Shown here piece by piece: positions 56,297-63,224 of a stretch of 63,563 nt of DNA (the stretch's first letter is position 1; the number at the start of each line of letters is the position of its first letter). The notes under the pieces were generated by a model. It was not told the origin of the DNA and made no database searches. It worked only from the letters and a program-made list of their open reading frames with translations. Made by a program: the position numbers and the translations under genes. The DNA comes from a virus, in IMG/VR virus record IMGVR_UViG_3300046012_000215, positions 1-63,563 of that record; one strand, written 5' to 3'.

Positions 56297-56658
56297 ACAA
56301 ATACACGATCTTTAGACGTAAAGGGCCAGCGCCGCCAGGCAAATGTTCCGAATGTAATGAACCAATGGACATTTCTCTCATTAAAAATCATCTAATTAAG
56401 AAACATGGTTATAAACAAGTCGGAGGTCAGGTCTTTAAACCTCTATTTTGTGTTCAATGTGGAGCACCTGCTCTTTATAAAGTGGGGCGTGATGGCTACT
56501 GTAAAGCCCACAGAGATTTAGCCACGAAGCGAAGAGAAATTCACGCTAGAGAAGTGATTGAACCAAAAAGAACAGAAAAAGAAGAGATATCAAGAAGATT
56601 CGATCAAAGTGAGCAGAAACATCGAGAAGCTTCAAGAGTCAAGAAATTCGGAGGTTAA
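56293..56658 (+). CDS. Zinc-finger-like, basic protein, 121 residues
   Basis: GTG at 56293 with AAGGAA eight bases upstream. KCSECNEPMDISLIKNHLIKKHG is a C2H2-like finger; CVQCGAPALYKVGRDGYCKAH is a second Cys cluster; the C-terminal 45 residues are a charged helix. A DNA/RNA-binding accessory role is likely. Longer upstream ORF version (from 56188) is out of the ribosome-binding context. Confidence 0.65.
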   Translation: MNKYTIFRRKGPAPPGKCSECNEPMDISLIKNHLIKKHGYKQVGGQVFKPLFCVQCGAPALYKVGRDGYCKAHRDLATKRREIHAREVIEPKRTEKEEISRRFDQSEQKHREASRVKKFGG

Positions 56659-56661
56659 GTA

Positions 56662-56919
56662 ATGGTTACTGAAGTAATAATTTGTGATATTTGTAAAGGC
56701 ACCACTACTAAGACTAATGCTAAAGACTCATGGCTTCTATATGATCTTTCTCAAGCCACTGACCTTTTGAAGAAATCAATCGAGATAGTAGAGTGGAATG
56801 AAAACTACATTGAATACTCGGGGCATGCTTGTTGTATTAGTTGTGTTCAGGGTGTGATTGGTCGAGAGCTTAGCAAGTGGAATGGAAAGACAGCAGACAA
56901 TTATGAAAGATCGGCGTGA
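56662..56919 (+). CDS. Small Cys-rich protein, 85 residues
   Basis: IICDICKGTTTKTN and HACCISCVQG give two Cys pairs about 45 residues apart, likely to share a zinc ion. Otherwise helical. No family recognised. Confidence 0.58.
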   Translation: MVTEVIICDICKGTTTKTNAKDSWLLYDLSQATDLLKKSIEIVEWNENYIEYSGHACCISCVQGVIGRELSKWNGKTADNYERSA

Positions 56920-57139
56920 TTTCTACGTATATGACGAGTTTGGAGATGTCTGGAATGTTGAGCCTCTTAATACACATCATGATGCTTGTGATTTTAGGTA
57001 CTATATCTCTAAACGTATTAATAGTCCTCGCACTCTTCTTATACGCTCGGTCGCTCGAGAACCGAGAGAGATAGTAGTTATGGGTAAGACTAGAGGCGAG
57101 AGGATCAGGGAACACTATGCTGAAGAATCTGATTTCTAA
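56903..57139 (+). CDS. Unknown protein, 78 residues
   Basis: MKDRRDFYVYDEFGDVWNVEPLNTHHDACDFRYYISKRINSPRTLLIRSVAREPRE: alpha/beta, basic. The ATG at 56903 overlaps the previous gene by 17 bases; the earlier ATG at 56858 is less likely. Unknown. Confidence 0.5.
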   Translation: MKDRRDFYVYDEFGDVWNVEPLNTHHDACDFRYYISKRINSPRTLLIRSVAREPREIVVMGKTRGERIREHYAEESDF

Positions 57140-57187
57140 ATGACTTTCTTTGAAAGAGTATTTTCGTCGCTGGAATGAGGTTATTTA

Positions 57188-57388
57188 ATGCCCCTCACTG
57201 TCGAGGAAAAAGAAGCATTAACTAAGTGTGCCACGACTTATCGCAACCAGCAAGAACTTTTAGGGAAAGCTCATAAAGTTCTTTCTAATCTAGGTCAAAT
57301 TGGATTGGCCTCAAGACTAGCAATTGAGATAGTTAGACTAGAGGATATTGCAGCTGCTGTAAACGCGGCAATTATCTTGGAAAAATAG
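57188..57388 (+). CDS. Small helical protein, 66 residues
   Basis: MPLTVEEKEALTKCATTYRNQQELLGKAHKVLSNLGQIGLASRLAIEIVRLEDIAAAVNAAIILEK: all helical, possibly a small phage regulator. No further call. Its stop is at the beginning of the next promoter. Confidence 0.55.
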   Translation: MPLTVEEKEALTKCATTYRNQQELLGKAHKVLSNLGQIGLASRLAIEIVRLEDIAAAVNAAIILEK

Positions 57389-57421
57389 TTGTATACAACT
57401 TGATTTACGTTGATATATAAT
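57381..57421 (+). promoter_or_regulatory. Early promoter with GTTGTATACAAC, leaderless start for 57428
   Basis: AAAAATAGTTGTATACAACT (from 57381) carries a perfect 12-bp palindrome (57388-57399). TATAAT is at 57416-57421 and the ATG follows after six bases; there is no room for a ribosome-binding site. The palindrome lying before the HTH gene suggests autoregulation. Confidence 0.65.
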
Positions 57422-57427
57422 AAAAAT

Positions 57428-57673
57428 ATGGAAATGGTCAACAAAATCGATGAAGTTATGGCTGACAAGAAGGTCTCGATTGAAGATTTAATCGATAGAA
57501 CCTCACTTCCGCGCATGACAATCTATAATGCTAGAAAGGGTCGCAACATTACTATTACCACAGCATTAAAGATTGCTGAGGCACTAGGAACCTCAGTCGA
57601 AGATCTTTGGATCAAGGCAGAATTCGCGGAGAAAGACGAGGAAGAAGAGGCTGAAAACCTTTCTGCCGCTTGA
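57428..57673 (+). CDS. XRE-family HTH regulator, 81 residues
   Basis: A small Cro/C1-type protein: VNKIDEVMADKKVSIEDLIDRTSLPRMTIYNARKGRNITITTALKIAEALGTSVEDLWI is a full helix-turn-helix domain with the SIEDLIDRTSLPRMTIYNARKG recognition region. The tail is acidic (EKDEEEEAENL). It is the best candidate for the repressor or activator of the palindromic promoters, including its own. Probably translated from a leaderless mRNA. Confidence 0.85.
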   Translation: MEMVNKIDEVMADKKVSIEDLIDRTSLPRMTIYNARKGRNITITTALKIAEALGTSVEDLWIKAEFAEKDEEEEAENLSAA

Positions 57674-57689
57674 GAGTTTAAAAAAAAGA

Positions 57690-57771
57690 GTCTGAATGGC
57701 GGAATCGGCAGACGCAACGGACTTAAAATCCGTTTTCTTCGGAAGTGAGGGTTCAAGTCCCTCTTCAGACA
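57690..57771 (+). tRNA. tRNA-Leu (anticodon UAA)
   Basis: Acceptor arms GTCTGAA (57690-57696) and TTCAGAC (57764-57770) pair; the anticodon stem ACGGA/TCCGT encloses loop CTTAAAA with anticodon TAA at 57724-57726; a long variable arm (TTTTCTTCGGAAGTG) and the T-loop GTTCAAG with GAGGG/CCCTC stem follow. The 3' CCA is not encoded (ACCG follows). It reads UUA, common in this AT-rich genome but usually rare in GC-rich hosts. Confidence 0.95.
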
Positions 57772-57873
57772 CCGCAATTGGGATGGAGCTGATTAGGACG
57801 GTCACAATTAAGCCAAGGGTTTTTCTTTTGTCCCTCTCATCATCCCAGACCGAAAAGATTTGGAGAAGTGTAA

Positions 57874-59394
57874 GTGATCGACGTCGAGAAGTTAGACTGG
57901 TCGCGCTGTACGTACCCTCCCTTCGATCATCAAATCGAAGGCGTTCATAAACTCATTAAAAATAAAGCATTCGGTTTATTAGATGAGATGGGTGCTGGGA
58001 AAACAAAGCAAATTATTGATGCCGCATGTTTCTTGTACGAAACTGGAGAAATAGACACAGTTGTAATCATGTGTCCTGCTGCTGTTAAAACAGTCTGGAT
58101 TCATCCTCAATACTCTCAGATTATAGAGCACTCCTTTGTCAAAGGAGTTATTTTAGAGTTTACTGGCTCCTCTAAAGCTCTTCCGTCTAAAGATCGTGGA
58201 CTAACATGGGTAATAACTTCAGTAGAGTTACTTAGAAATTTAGATCCAAAAACCAGTCACACTCTCAGACTAAAGAGTTTACTTAAAGGTCGCCGAGTAT
58301 GGGGAGTAGTGGATGAATCTTCAGTCATTTCTAACCCAAAAGCTTCCCAAACTCGTGCGGTACTTAAACTCTCTCCCAGTTACATCCGTCGCACTATTCT
58401 TAACGGCACTCCTGTTGGTAACTCTCCTCTTACTCTATATAGCCAATTTGACTTTCTAAACCCAGCAATTTTAGGCTTCAAGAATTTCTTTGCTTTTAGA
58501 AATCGCCATGCTAGAATGGGTGGTTTCATGAATAAACAAATAGTTGGATTTGAGAGACTAGAGGAGATTCAAGCTAAAGTAAAGCCGTATGTCTTAAGAA
58601 GGCTCAAAAAAGATTGTTTAGACATCGAGCCTAAGATGTACATGCCTTTGAGAGAAGTTAAGCTTTCACCGGACACTTGGAAAATTTACTGTCAAATGCG
58701 TTCTGAGTTTGTAGCTTACTTAGGAGGTCAAGAAGGGGCCTCTATTGTTCAAGCGGCTCCTGTTAAGAGTCTTAGGTTAGCTCAAATTTGTTCAGGATTC
58801 TTGGGAGGTTTCGTAGATGACTTCGATGATACCACCAAAACCTTCGAGATTGGTTGTGAGCTTACAACAGACTTCTTAGATAATTTAGAGCATCGAATCT
58901 CAATTGATCCAAACTATAGACTTATAGTTTGGTGTAGATTCAGACCTGAGATCAATAGACTCTATAAATTGACTCAAGATAAATTTCCTAAAATGATGAT
59001 TAAAGTTCTTCAGGGAGGCCTCAGTAAAGGAGATTCTCTAGAAGCTAAGAGCTTATTTCATCCTGATGCTCCTGATCCAGATGGCCCAGCTTTACTCATT
59101 GCTCAACCTCAAGCTGGGAGATTCGGTTCAAACTTTACAAAGTGCTCAAATGTTGATTATCTCTCAAATGACTACTCCTGGATCACACGATCTCAATCAG
59201 AGGATCGAATTCATCGACCAGGTCAGAGGTTTCAAGCTTTGTTTCAAGATTACGTAGTGGTGGGGCCAAATAGAGAGCGAACAATCAGTGGATTGATTTT
59301 GAAAGCTCTTCGAAAGCACGAAGAAGTAGCTAATTGGACCTGTAAGCAATGGGAAGCAGAAATCATGCAGGAGGATAATGATGTTCCTTTCTAA
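57874..59394 (+). CDS. SNF2/DEAD-like SF2 helicase
   Basis: A 506-residue SF2 helicase/translocase of SNF2 type. Q-like region PFDHQIEGVHKL, motif I LDEMGAGKTKQIIDA, motif Ia MCPAAVKTVW, motif II VDESSVIS (DEAD-type variant), motif III LNGTPVGNSPLTLYSQFDFL, and motif VI RSQSEDRIHRPGQ. GTG start with GGAGAAG upstream. It is the first gene of the terminal replication unit and may replace a DnaB-type helicase or remodel DNA. Confidence 0.92.
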   Translation: MIDVEKLDWSRCTYPPFDHQIEGVHKLIKNKAFGLLDEMGAGKTKQIIDAACFLYETGEIDTVVIMCPAAVKTVWIHPQYSQIIEHSFVKGVILEFTGSSKALPSKDRGLTWVITSVELLRNLDPKTSHTLRLKSLLKGRRVWGVVDESSVISNPKASQTRAVLKLSPSYIRRTILNGTPVGNSPLTLYSQFDFLNPAILGFKNFFAFRNRHARMGGFMNKQIVGFERLEEIQAKVKPYVLRRLKKDCLDIEPKMYMPLREVKLSPDTWKIYCQMRSEFVAYLGGQEGASIVQAAPVKSLRLAQICSGFLGGFVDDFDDTTKTFEIGCELTTDFLDNLEHRISIDPNYRLIVWCRFRPEINRLYKLTQDKFPKMMIKVLQGGLSKGDSLEAKSLFHPDAPDPDGPALLIAQPQAGRFGSNFTKCSNVDYLSNDYSWITRSQSEDRIHRPGQRFQALFQDYVVVGPNRERTISGLILKALRKHEEVANWTCKQWEAEIMQEDNDVPF

Positions 59395-59644
59395 CGAAAA
59401 ATTAGACGAGTTAATAACTTTCTGTGAAAATAAGATTTCTAAATATGAGAGCATAGGATTGGCTCTTGAAGAACTTAAAAATGTAAGGGATCGAGATAGA
59501 CATATTCCTGTGGGTCGTGAAGTATTAGTAATAAACGGAAAAGCTAAAATTAATTCCGTCACTTGCTCTTGTGGACACGTCACAAGATACAAGAAGCCAC
59601 TCAACACCATTGAAGATTTTAAGTGCCCGAAAGCAGGTAAGTGA
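59378..59644 (+). CDS. Small Cys-containing protein, 88 residues
   Basis: Helical start (SNEKLDELITFCENKISKYESIGLALEELKN) and a C-terminal CSCGHVTRYKKPLNT...CPKAGK that may bind zinc. It overlaps the helicase end by 17 bases. Function unknown; similar helicase-associated small proteins occur in phages. Confidence 0.6.
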   Translation: MMFLSNEKLDELITFCENKISKYESIGLALEELKNVRDRDRHIPVGREVLVINGKAKINSVTCSCGHVTRYKKPLNTIEDFKCPKAGK

Positions 59645-60168
59645 TGGGGCGCTACTCAAAGTTTAAGGATGATCTTACTAAATTTTCTGAAGAATCGACT
59701 TACCAAGATAAAGTTAATTCTAAAAAGAATGAACTTCTTTCCTTATTGACTAAGGAAAAACTGAACCACTCTCCGAGTAATTTAGGAAATCTCATCATCG
59801 CAGCAAAGCTAGAAAAGAAGAAACTTCAAGCTTTAGAAAAAGAGCAGAACCTTGTGATTGAGGCTATTAATCAGATTTTAGTTGAAAGATTAGAGTCTGA
59901 GGATTTAGCTAAGGTATCTCTAAGTAATGGAGTAACCTTATCTATTAAGGATGATGTCTACTGCACTGTGAGAGATAAACCAGCTTTCTATGAGTGGATC
60001 AAGAGCACGGGGCAAGAAGACCTGTTTACGGTTAATTTTCAGACAATGTCATCAATGACTAAATCTATGCTGGTGGAAGGCAAGGAAATTCCTCCAGGAA
60101 TCAAAACGTACTTCAAACAAAGTATACACGTTAGAGAATTGAAAGGATTGGAAGACGATGGCGACTAA
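59641..60168 (+). CDS. Unknown replication-cluster protein, 175 residues
   Basis: The N-terminal half is a coiled coil with many Lys and Glu (NLGNLIIAAKLEKKKLQALEKEQNLVIEAINQIL), the C-terminal half is alpha/beta with VTLSIKDDVYCTVRDKPAFYEWIKSTGQEDLFTVNFQTMSSM and EIPPGIKTYFKQSIHVRE. Such proteins accompany phage primase/helicase/SSB genes. No function known. ATGA overlap with the previous gene. Confidence 0.65.
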   Translation: MMGRYSKFKDDLTKFSEESTYQDKVNSKKNELLSLLTKEKLNHSPSNLGNLIIAAKLEKKKLQALEKEQNLVIEAINQILVERLESEDLAKVSLSNGVTLSIKDDVYCTVRDKPAFYEWIKSTGQEDLFTVNFQTMSSMTKSMLVEGKEIPPGIKTYFKQSIHVRELKGLEDDGD

Positions 60169-60955
60169 GAAAGATGAACTTACAACAATCAGCAAGGGAG
60201 AAATTGAACAAGTACCTGAATTTCTTCAAAGTGAAAAGGGCAGTCAATTAGGACTTGAACAGGTTGAGCAAGGAGATTTACTTCTCCCTCGGCTAGGGAT
60301 TTGCCAAGCTCTTTCACCGCAACGCCGAAAGACTGATTCTTCTTATATTGAAGGATTGGTTGAAGGTCAGCTCTTTAACACTGTGACTAATGAGATTTAT
60401 GGTGAAGAGCTTGAAGTTTATATGCTGTTCTTCTTCCGCAATCGAATGAAATTCTTTCCAATTGATGAGGGTGGTGGAATTGACTGCTTGTCAGCAAATG
60501 GAATTGACGGTGGAAGAATTAGCCCAGACGGTTGCTCGATTTGCAAGTTTAGTCACTGGGGTAATGGGGTCACTAAGGGAGAAGGCTCCAATGACGCTCC
60601 TCTTTGCACCATGTACGCTAACTTTTTAGCTATGACGGTTAGTGACCTTCATCCCTTGGCCATTAGCTACAAGTCTACTGGCTTAAAAATCTCAAAGAAA
60701 TTCTTAGCAGAGGTTAGACTGTCAAACATGCCAATGTTTGCTAAGAAGTATAAGATTTGCTCCACCACCATGCGGGATGGAAGCAATGAATGGTTTGAGA
60801 AGAAAATTATCACGATGGGTTTCGTAAAGGAATCGGAGATTTACAACAGGCTGAAAGAGCAATTTGAATCCATGAAAGACATGGCGGTCACGATTAAAGG
60901 AGATGACACCTCCTTTGAAGGAGAAGGGGAGCAACAAGGCCGAACTGAACTCTAA
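60158..60955 (+). CDS. Candidate single-stranded DNA-binding or replication accessory protein
   Basis: A 265-residue protein of a type common beside phage primases and helicases: QGDLLLPRLGICQALSPQRRKTDSSYIEGLVEGQLFNTVTNEIYGEELEVYMLFFFRNRMKFFP, then a Cys region (DGCSICKFSHWGNGVTKGEGSNDAPLCTMYANF) that may bind zinc. The final 20 residues are acidic (DDTSFEGEGEQQGRTEL), as in ssDNA-binding proteins such as T4 gp32 and T7 gp2.5. The SSB role is inferred from the tail and position only. Confidence 0.6.
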   Translation: MATKKDELTTISKGEIEQVPEFLQSEKGSQLGLEQVEQGDLLLPRLGICQALSPQRRKTDSSYIEGLVEGQLFNTVTNEIYGEELEVYMLFFFRNRMKFFPIDEGGGIDCLSANGIDGGRISPDGCSICKFSHWGNGVTKGEGSNDAPLCTMYANFLAMTVSDLHPLAISYKSTGLKISKKFLAEVRLSNMPMFAKKYKICSTTMRDGSNEWFEKKIITMGFVKESEIYNRLKEQFESMKDMAVTIKGDDTSFEGEGEQQGRTEL

Positions 60956-60962
60956 CTTCAAG

Positions 60963-61019
60963 GAGGGTAGGCTGCAAAGTCTACCCTCTAACCTCTTAGT
61001 TCGATCACAAGTTAGAGGG
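60963..61019 (+). promoter_or_regulatory. Overlapping alternative hairpins before the primase gene
   Basis: Hairpin A pairs GAGGGTAG (60963-60970) with CTACCCTC (60981-60988). Hairpin B pairs CCCTCTAAC (60984-60992) with GTTAGAGGG (61011-61019). They share 60984-60988 and cannot both form. This is an attenuator- or switch-like arrangement directly upstream of the GTG start of the primase (61030). Confidence 0.55.
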
Positions 61020-61029
61020 GCAGTGTTCT

Positions 61030-62520
61030 GTGGTTAGTGAGTTCAAAGATTTATTTCGAGGAAGTACTGTAGGTCACGGTACGTTCGATAAGTCGACTGG
61101 TAATATGGCGACAATACTTGAGCCAGCGACTGAAGTTGACTTCAAAAATCATTTAGATGGCTCTAAGGGTCTCGGAATAATTCCAGTCAACGAGAAGGGT
61201 TTATGTTACTTCGGTGCTATTGACATAGACATAGATACGATAGACCATAGGAGCCTTTATGAAAGTGTTAGTAAGAGGAACTTACCACTCTCTGTATGCA
61301 GAAGCAAAAGCGGTGGAGCTCATCTCTATGCCTTTTTTCAAGAGCCTACACCTGCTACAACTGTACAATCCATCTTACGTAAGTGGGCTGGGCTTCTTGG
61401 GTTTCCTTCAAAGACTGAGATATTTCCTAAGCAGACACGTTCCTCCGCTTACAGTCCTGGTAACTGGATTAATCTTCCCTATTTCTCCTCAGATAATACA
61501 GTCCGATATGGTGTGGACTCTACAGGGTCACTTTCTCTACGTGGTTTCTTGGGGTCGATTAAGCTTTATACAGGGGAAGAAAAGATAAATGAGGGCATCA
61601 CCTCTGAACTAATTCAAATAGATTTAATGCCACCGTGCTTAAAGGAGCTAACACGTGAAGGCCTTCCTGCGGGCACCAGAAACATCGGCCTATTTAACTT
61701 CGCAGTATTTTATCGAAAATCCTCTCCTAATGGGTGGCAAGACAAAGTTCGTCATCACAATCAAAACTATCTTTCGCCTCCTTTATCTTCTCGTGAAGTT
61801 GATGCTCTTCTGCGATCTGTCAATGATCGTGTCTATCAATATCAGTGTGAAACAAGCCCGTTATGTGACTATTGTGATCGAAAAACGTGTCTCACAACAC
61901 CATACGGAGTTGGTCACAAGCCGTGGAAAGATGATAACAATTTTGATGAGATTTTGGTCACGAATCTGCGAAAAATTCTCACAGACCCGCCATCGTATAT
62001 TGTTGAGATTAATGGGAAAGATCTCTGGTTAGCCACTGACGAATTTAGAAGCTTTGAGAAGCTACGAAAGAAAGTATTTGAAACTCATGATGCTATTATT
62101 CGGCCAATTAAGCAACCTCAGTGGGAACAAAAGATTAAGGAATTATTCTCTAAGAAAACTGATATCGAAGCTCCAGAGGATGCCTCTCAATACGGAGCTA
62201 CTCTTTCATTAATTGATGATTTTCTATCTTTAAGTGATCGATCAAAAAGTGAAGAAGATATTCTTAGAGGAACGCCAATTAAGAAGGGAGCTGATATTCT
62301 GTTTCAGGTCGCTCCTCTGCAACAGTATCTTCTTTCTAAGAAGCTTAAGATTGATAATAAGGATTTGTTCGCAATTATTCATCGCCGAGGATGCTCTCAT
62401 CAAACTTTTAGAATAAAAGGTAAAGTTATTAGAGCTTGGACCATTCCGACAGACCTTATTAATAAACAATCAGAAAATTACACAGAAACTAAGTTTGAAC
62501 GCCCGGAGCCAGAAATATGA
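61030..62520 (+). CDS. AEP-type primase
   Basis: A 496-residue protein of the archaeo-eukaryotic primase superfamily. Motif I is FGAIDIDID (about residues 62-70, acidic catalytic residues), motif II is SKSGGAHLYAFF (the S..H.Y type, about 92-103), then EIFPKQTR and GNWINLPYF. A second domain after about residue 210 resembles PriCT (LPAGTRNIGLFNFAVFYRKSSP.GW...), with a Cys cluster CDYCDRKTC. GTG start. Primes DNA synthesis together with the SNF2-like helicase. The AEP-like part is well supported. Confidence 0.85.
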   Translation: MVSEFKDLFRGSTVGHGTFDKSTGNMATILEPATEVDFKNHLDGSKGLGIIPVNEKGLCYFGAIDIDIDTIDHRSLYESVSKRNLPLSVCRSKSGGAHLYAFFQEPTPATTVQSILRKWAGLLGFPSKTEIFPKQTRSSAYSPGNWINLPYFSSDNTVRYGVDSTGSLSLRGFLGSIKLYTGEEKINEGITSELIQIDLMPPCLKELTREGLPAGTRNIGLFNFAVFYRKSSPNGWQDKVRHHNQNYLSPPLSSREVDALLRSVNDRVYQYQCETSPLCDYCDRKTCLTTPYGVGHKPWKDDNNFDEILVTNLRKILTDPPSYIVEINGKDLWLATDEFRSFEKLRKKVFETHDAIIRPIKQPQWEQKIKELFSKKTDIEAPEDASQYGATLSLIDDFLSLSDRSKSEEDILRGTPIKKGADILFQVAPLQQYLLSKKLKIDNKDLFAIIHRRGCSHQTFRIKGKVIRAWTIPTDLINKQSENYTETKFERPEPEI

Positions 62521-62580
62521 TATCACATATAATCGTTAAAAACTGTGATCTGAGCGTATCATTGTGGGAACCTGAAGATA

Positions 62581-62637
62581 TCAAGGGTTGTGTGCGCCAT
62601 ATTTGGTGTATATTATCATATTAAAAGTGTTGCACAC
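62581..62637. promoter_or_regulatory. GTGTGCG...CGCACA dyad, copy 3, upstream of 62661
   Basis: TTGTGTGCG (62588-62596) and TGCACAC (62631-62637) are an inverted repeat with arm centres about 42 bases apart; the core GGTGTATATTATCATATTA holds a possible -10. The 16 bases 62581-62596 equal 28823-28838. The gene at 62661 follows after 23 bases with AAAGGAACG as ribosome-binding site, so a promoter role is most likely here. Confidence 0.65.
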
Positions 62638-62660
62638 TAATCCCAAAAGGAACGAAAACG

Positions 62661-63224
62661 ATGTCTTCAAATTTTAAAAGAGCTTTTGGGAATGGTGGAT
62701 TATCAAAAGACCTTATAGATAGAACTCATGATGAGATCGATGAGTTGAGAAGAGATAAAGGTTTAGGGCCGTGGAAATGGAGTAAAGAGGAGGATAAAAA
62801 GATGTTTCAGCCTGGTCACAAAACAGTTTTTAAAGAAAGAAAATGTGATTGCTCCTTAGATTGTATGGAAATGTTTATTCCATCTGGAGCTAGATCTAAG
62901 TATGCAAATGGTCACAAACCTGTTTTTCAACCCCAGGTTGCTAAAATTTCTCATTCCTCAAATAGTACAGAGAAGATAGCCTCTAAAAAAGAACCATCAT
63001 TAGACTATAAATTAGCTTTATCGACTATGCAACGAGAACTGAGTAGTTTAGATAATCAGATTGAAGAATGCGATAATGAAATGGAAGGTTTTAGATCTGG
63101 TATAGCTTCCATGCAAATGCTCAAGAATGAAAAAGTCGAGAGACACGGAAAAGTAATAGAAGCTATTGAAATGATGAAGAGACTGATAGGAGAAACCAAT
63201 GAGGTTGCTAGGGCTAGACTTTGA
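62661..63224 (+). CDS. Unknown protein with C-terminal coiled coil, 187 residues
   Basis: N-terminal part has charged helices (SKDLIDRTHDEIDELRRDKGLG) and KCDCSLDCMEMFIPSGARSKYANGHKP, a Cys pair with FxPxGxRxKYxNGHK that looks like an HNH-like or zinc-binding element seen in phage proteins. The C-terminal 75 residues are a coiled coil (LSTMQRELSSLDNQIEECDNEMEGFRSGIASMQMLKNEK). Overlaps the exonuclease start. Function unknown. Confidence 0.65.
   Translation: MSSNFKRAFGNGGLSKDLIDRTHDEIDELRRDKGLGPWKWSKEEDKKMFQPGHKTVFKERKCDCSLDCMEMFIPSGARSKYANGHKPVFQPQVAKISHSSNSTEKIASKKEPSLDYKLALSTMQRELSSLDNQIEECDNEMEGFRSGIASMQMLKNEKVERHGKVIEAIEMMKRLIGETNEVARARL

Noticed and set aside
57428-57673. Lysogeny repressor indicating a temperate phage
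   Set aside because: No integrase, excisionase, partition genes or attachment site recognised; a small XRE protein alone does not show lysogeny.
57696-57950. 84-residue ORF over the tRNA gene
   Set aside because: It covers the tRNA-Leu and the start of the helicase gene in another frame; the RNA fold explains the sequence.
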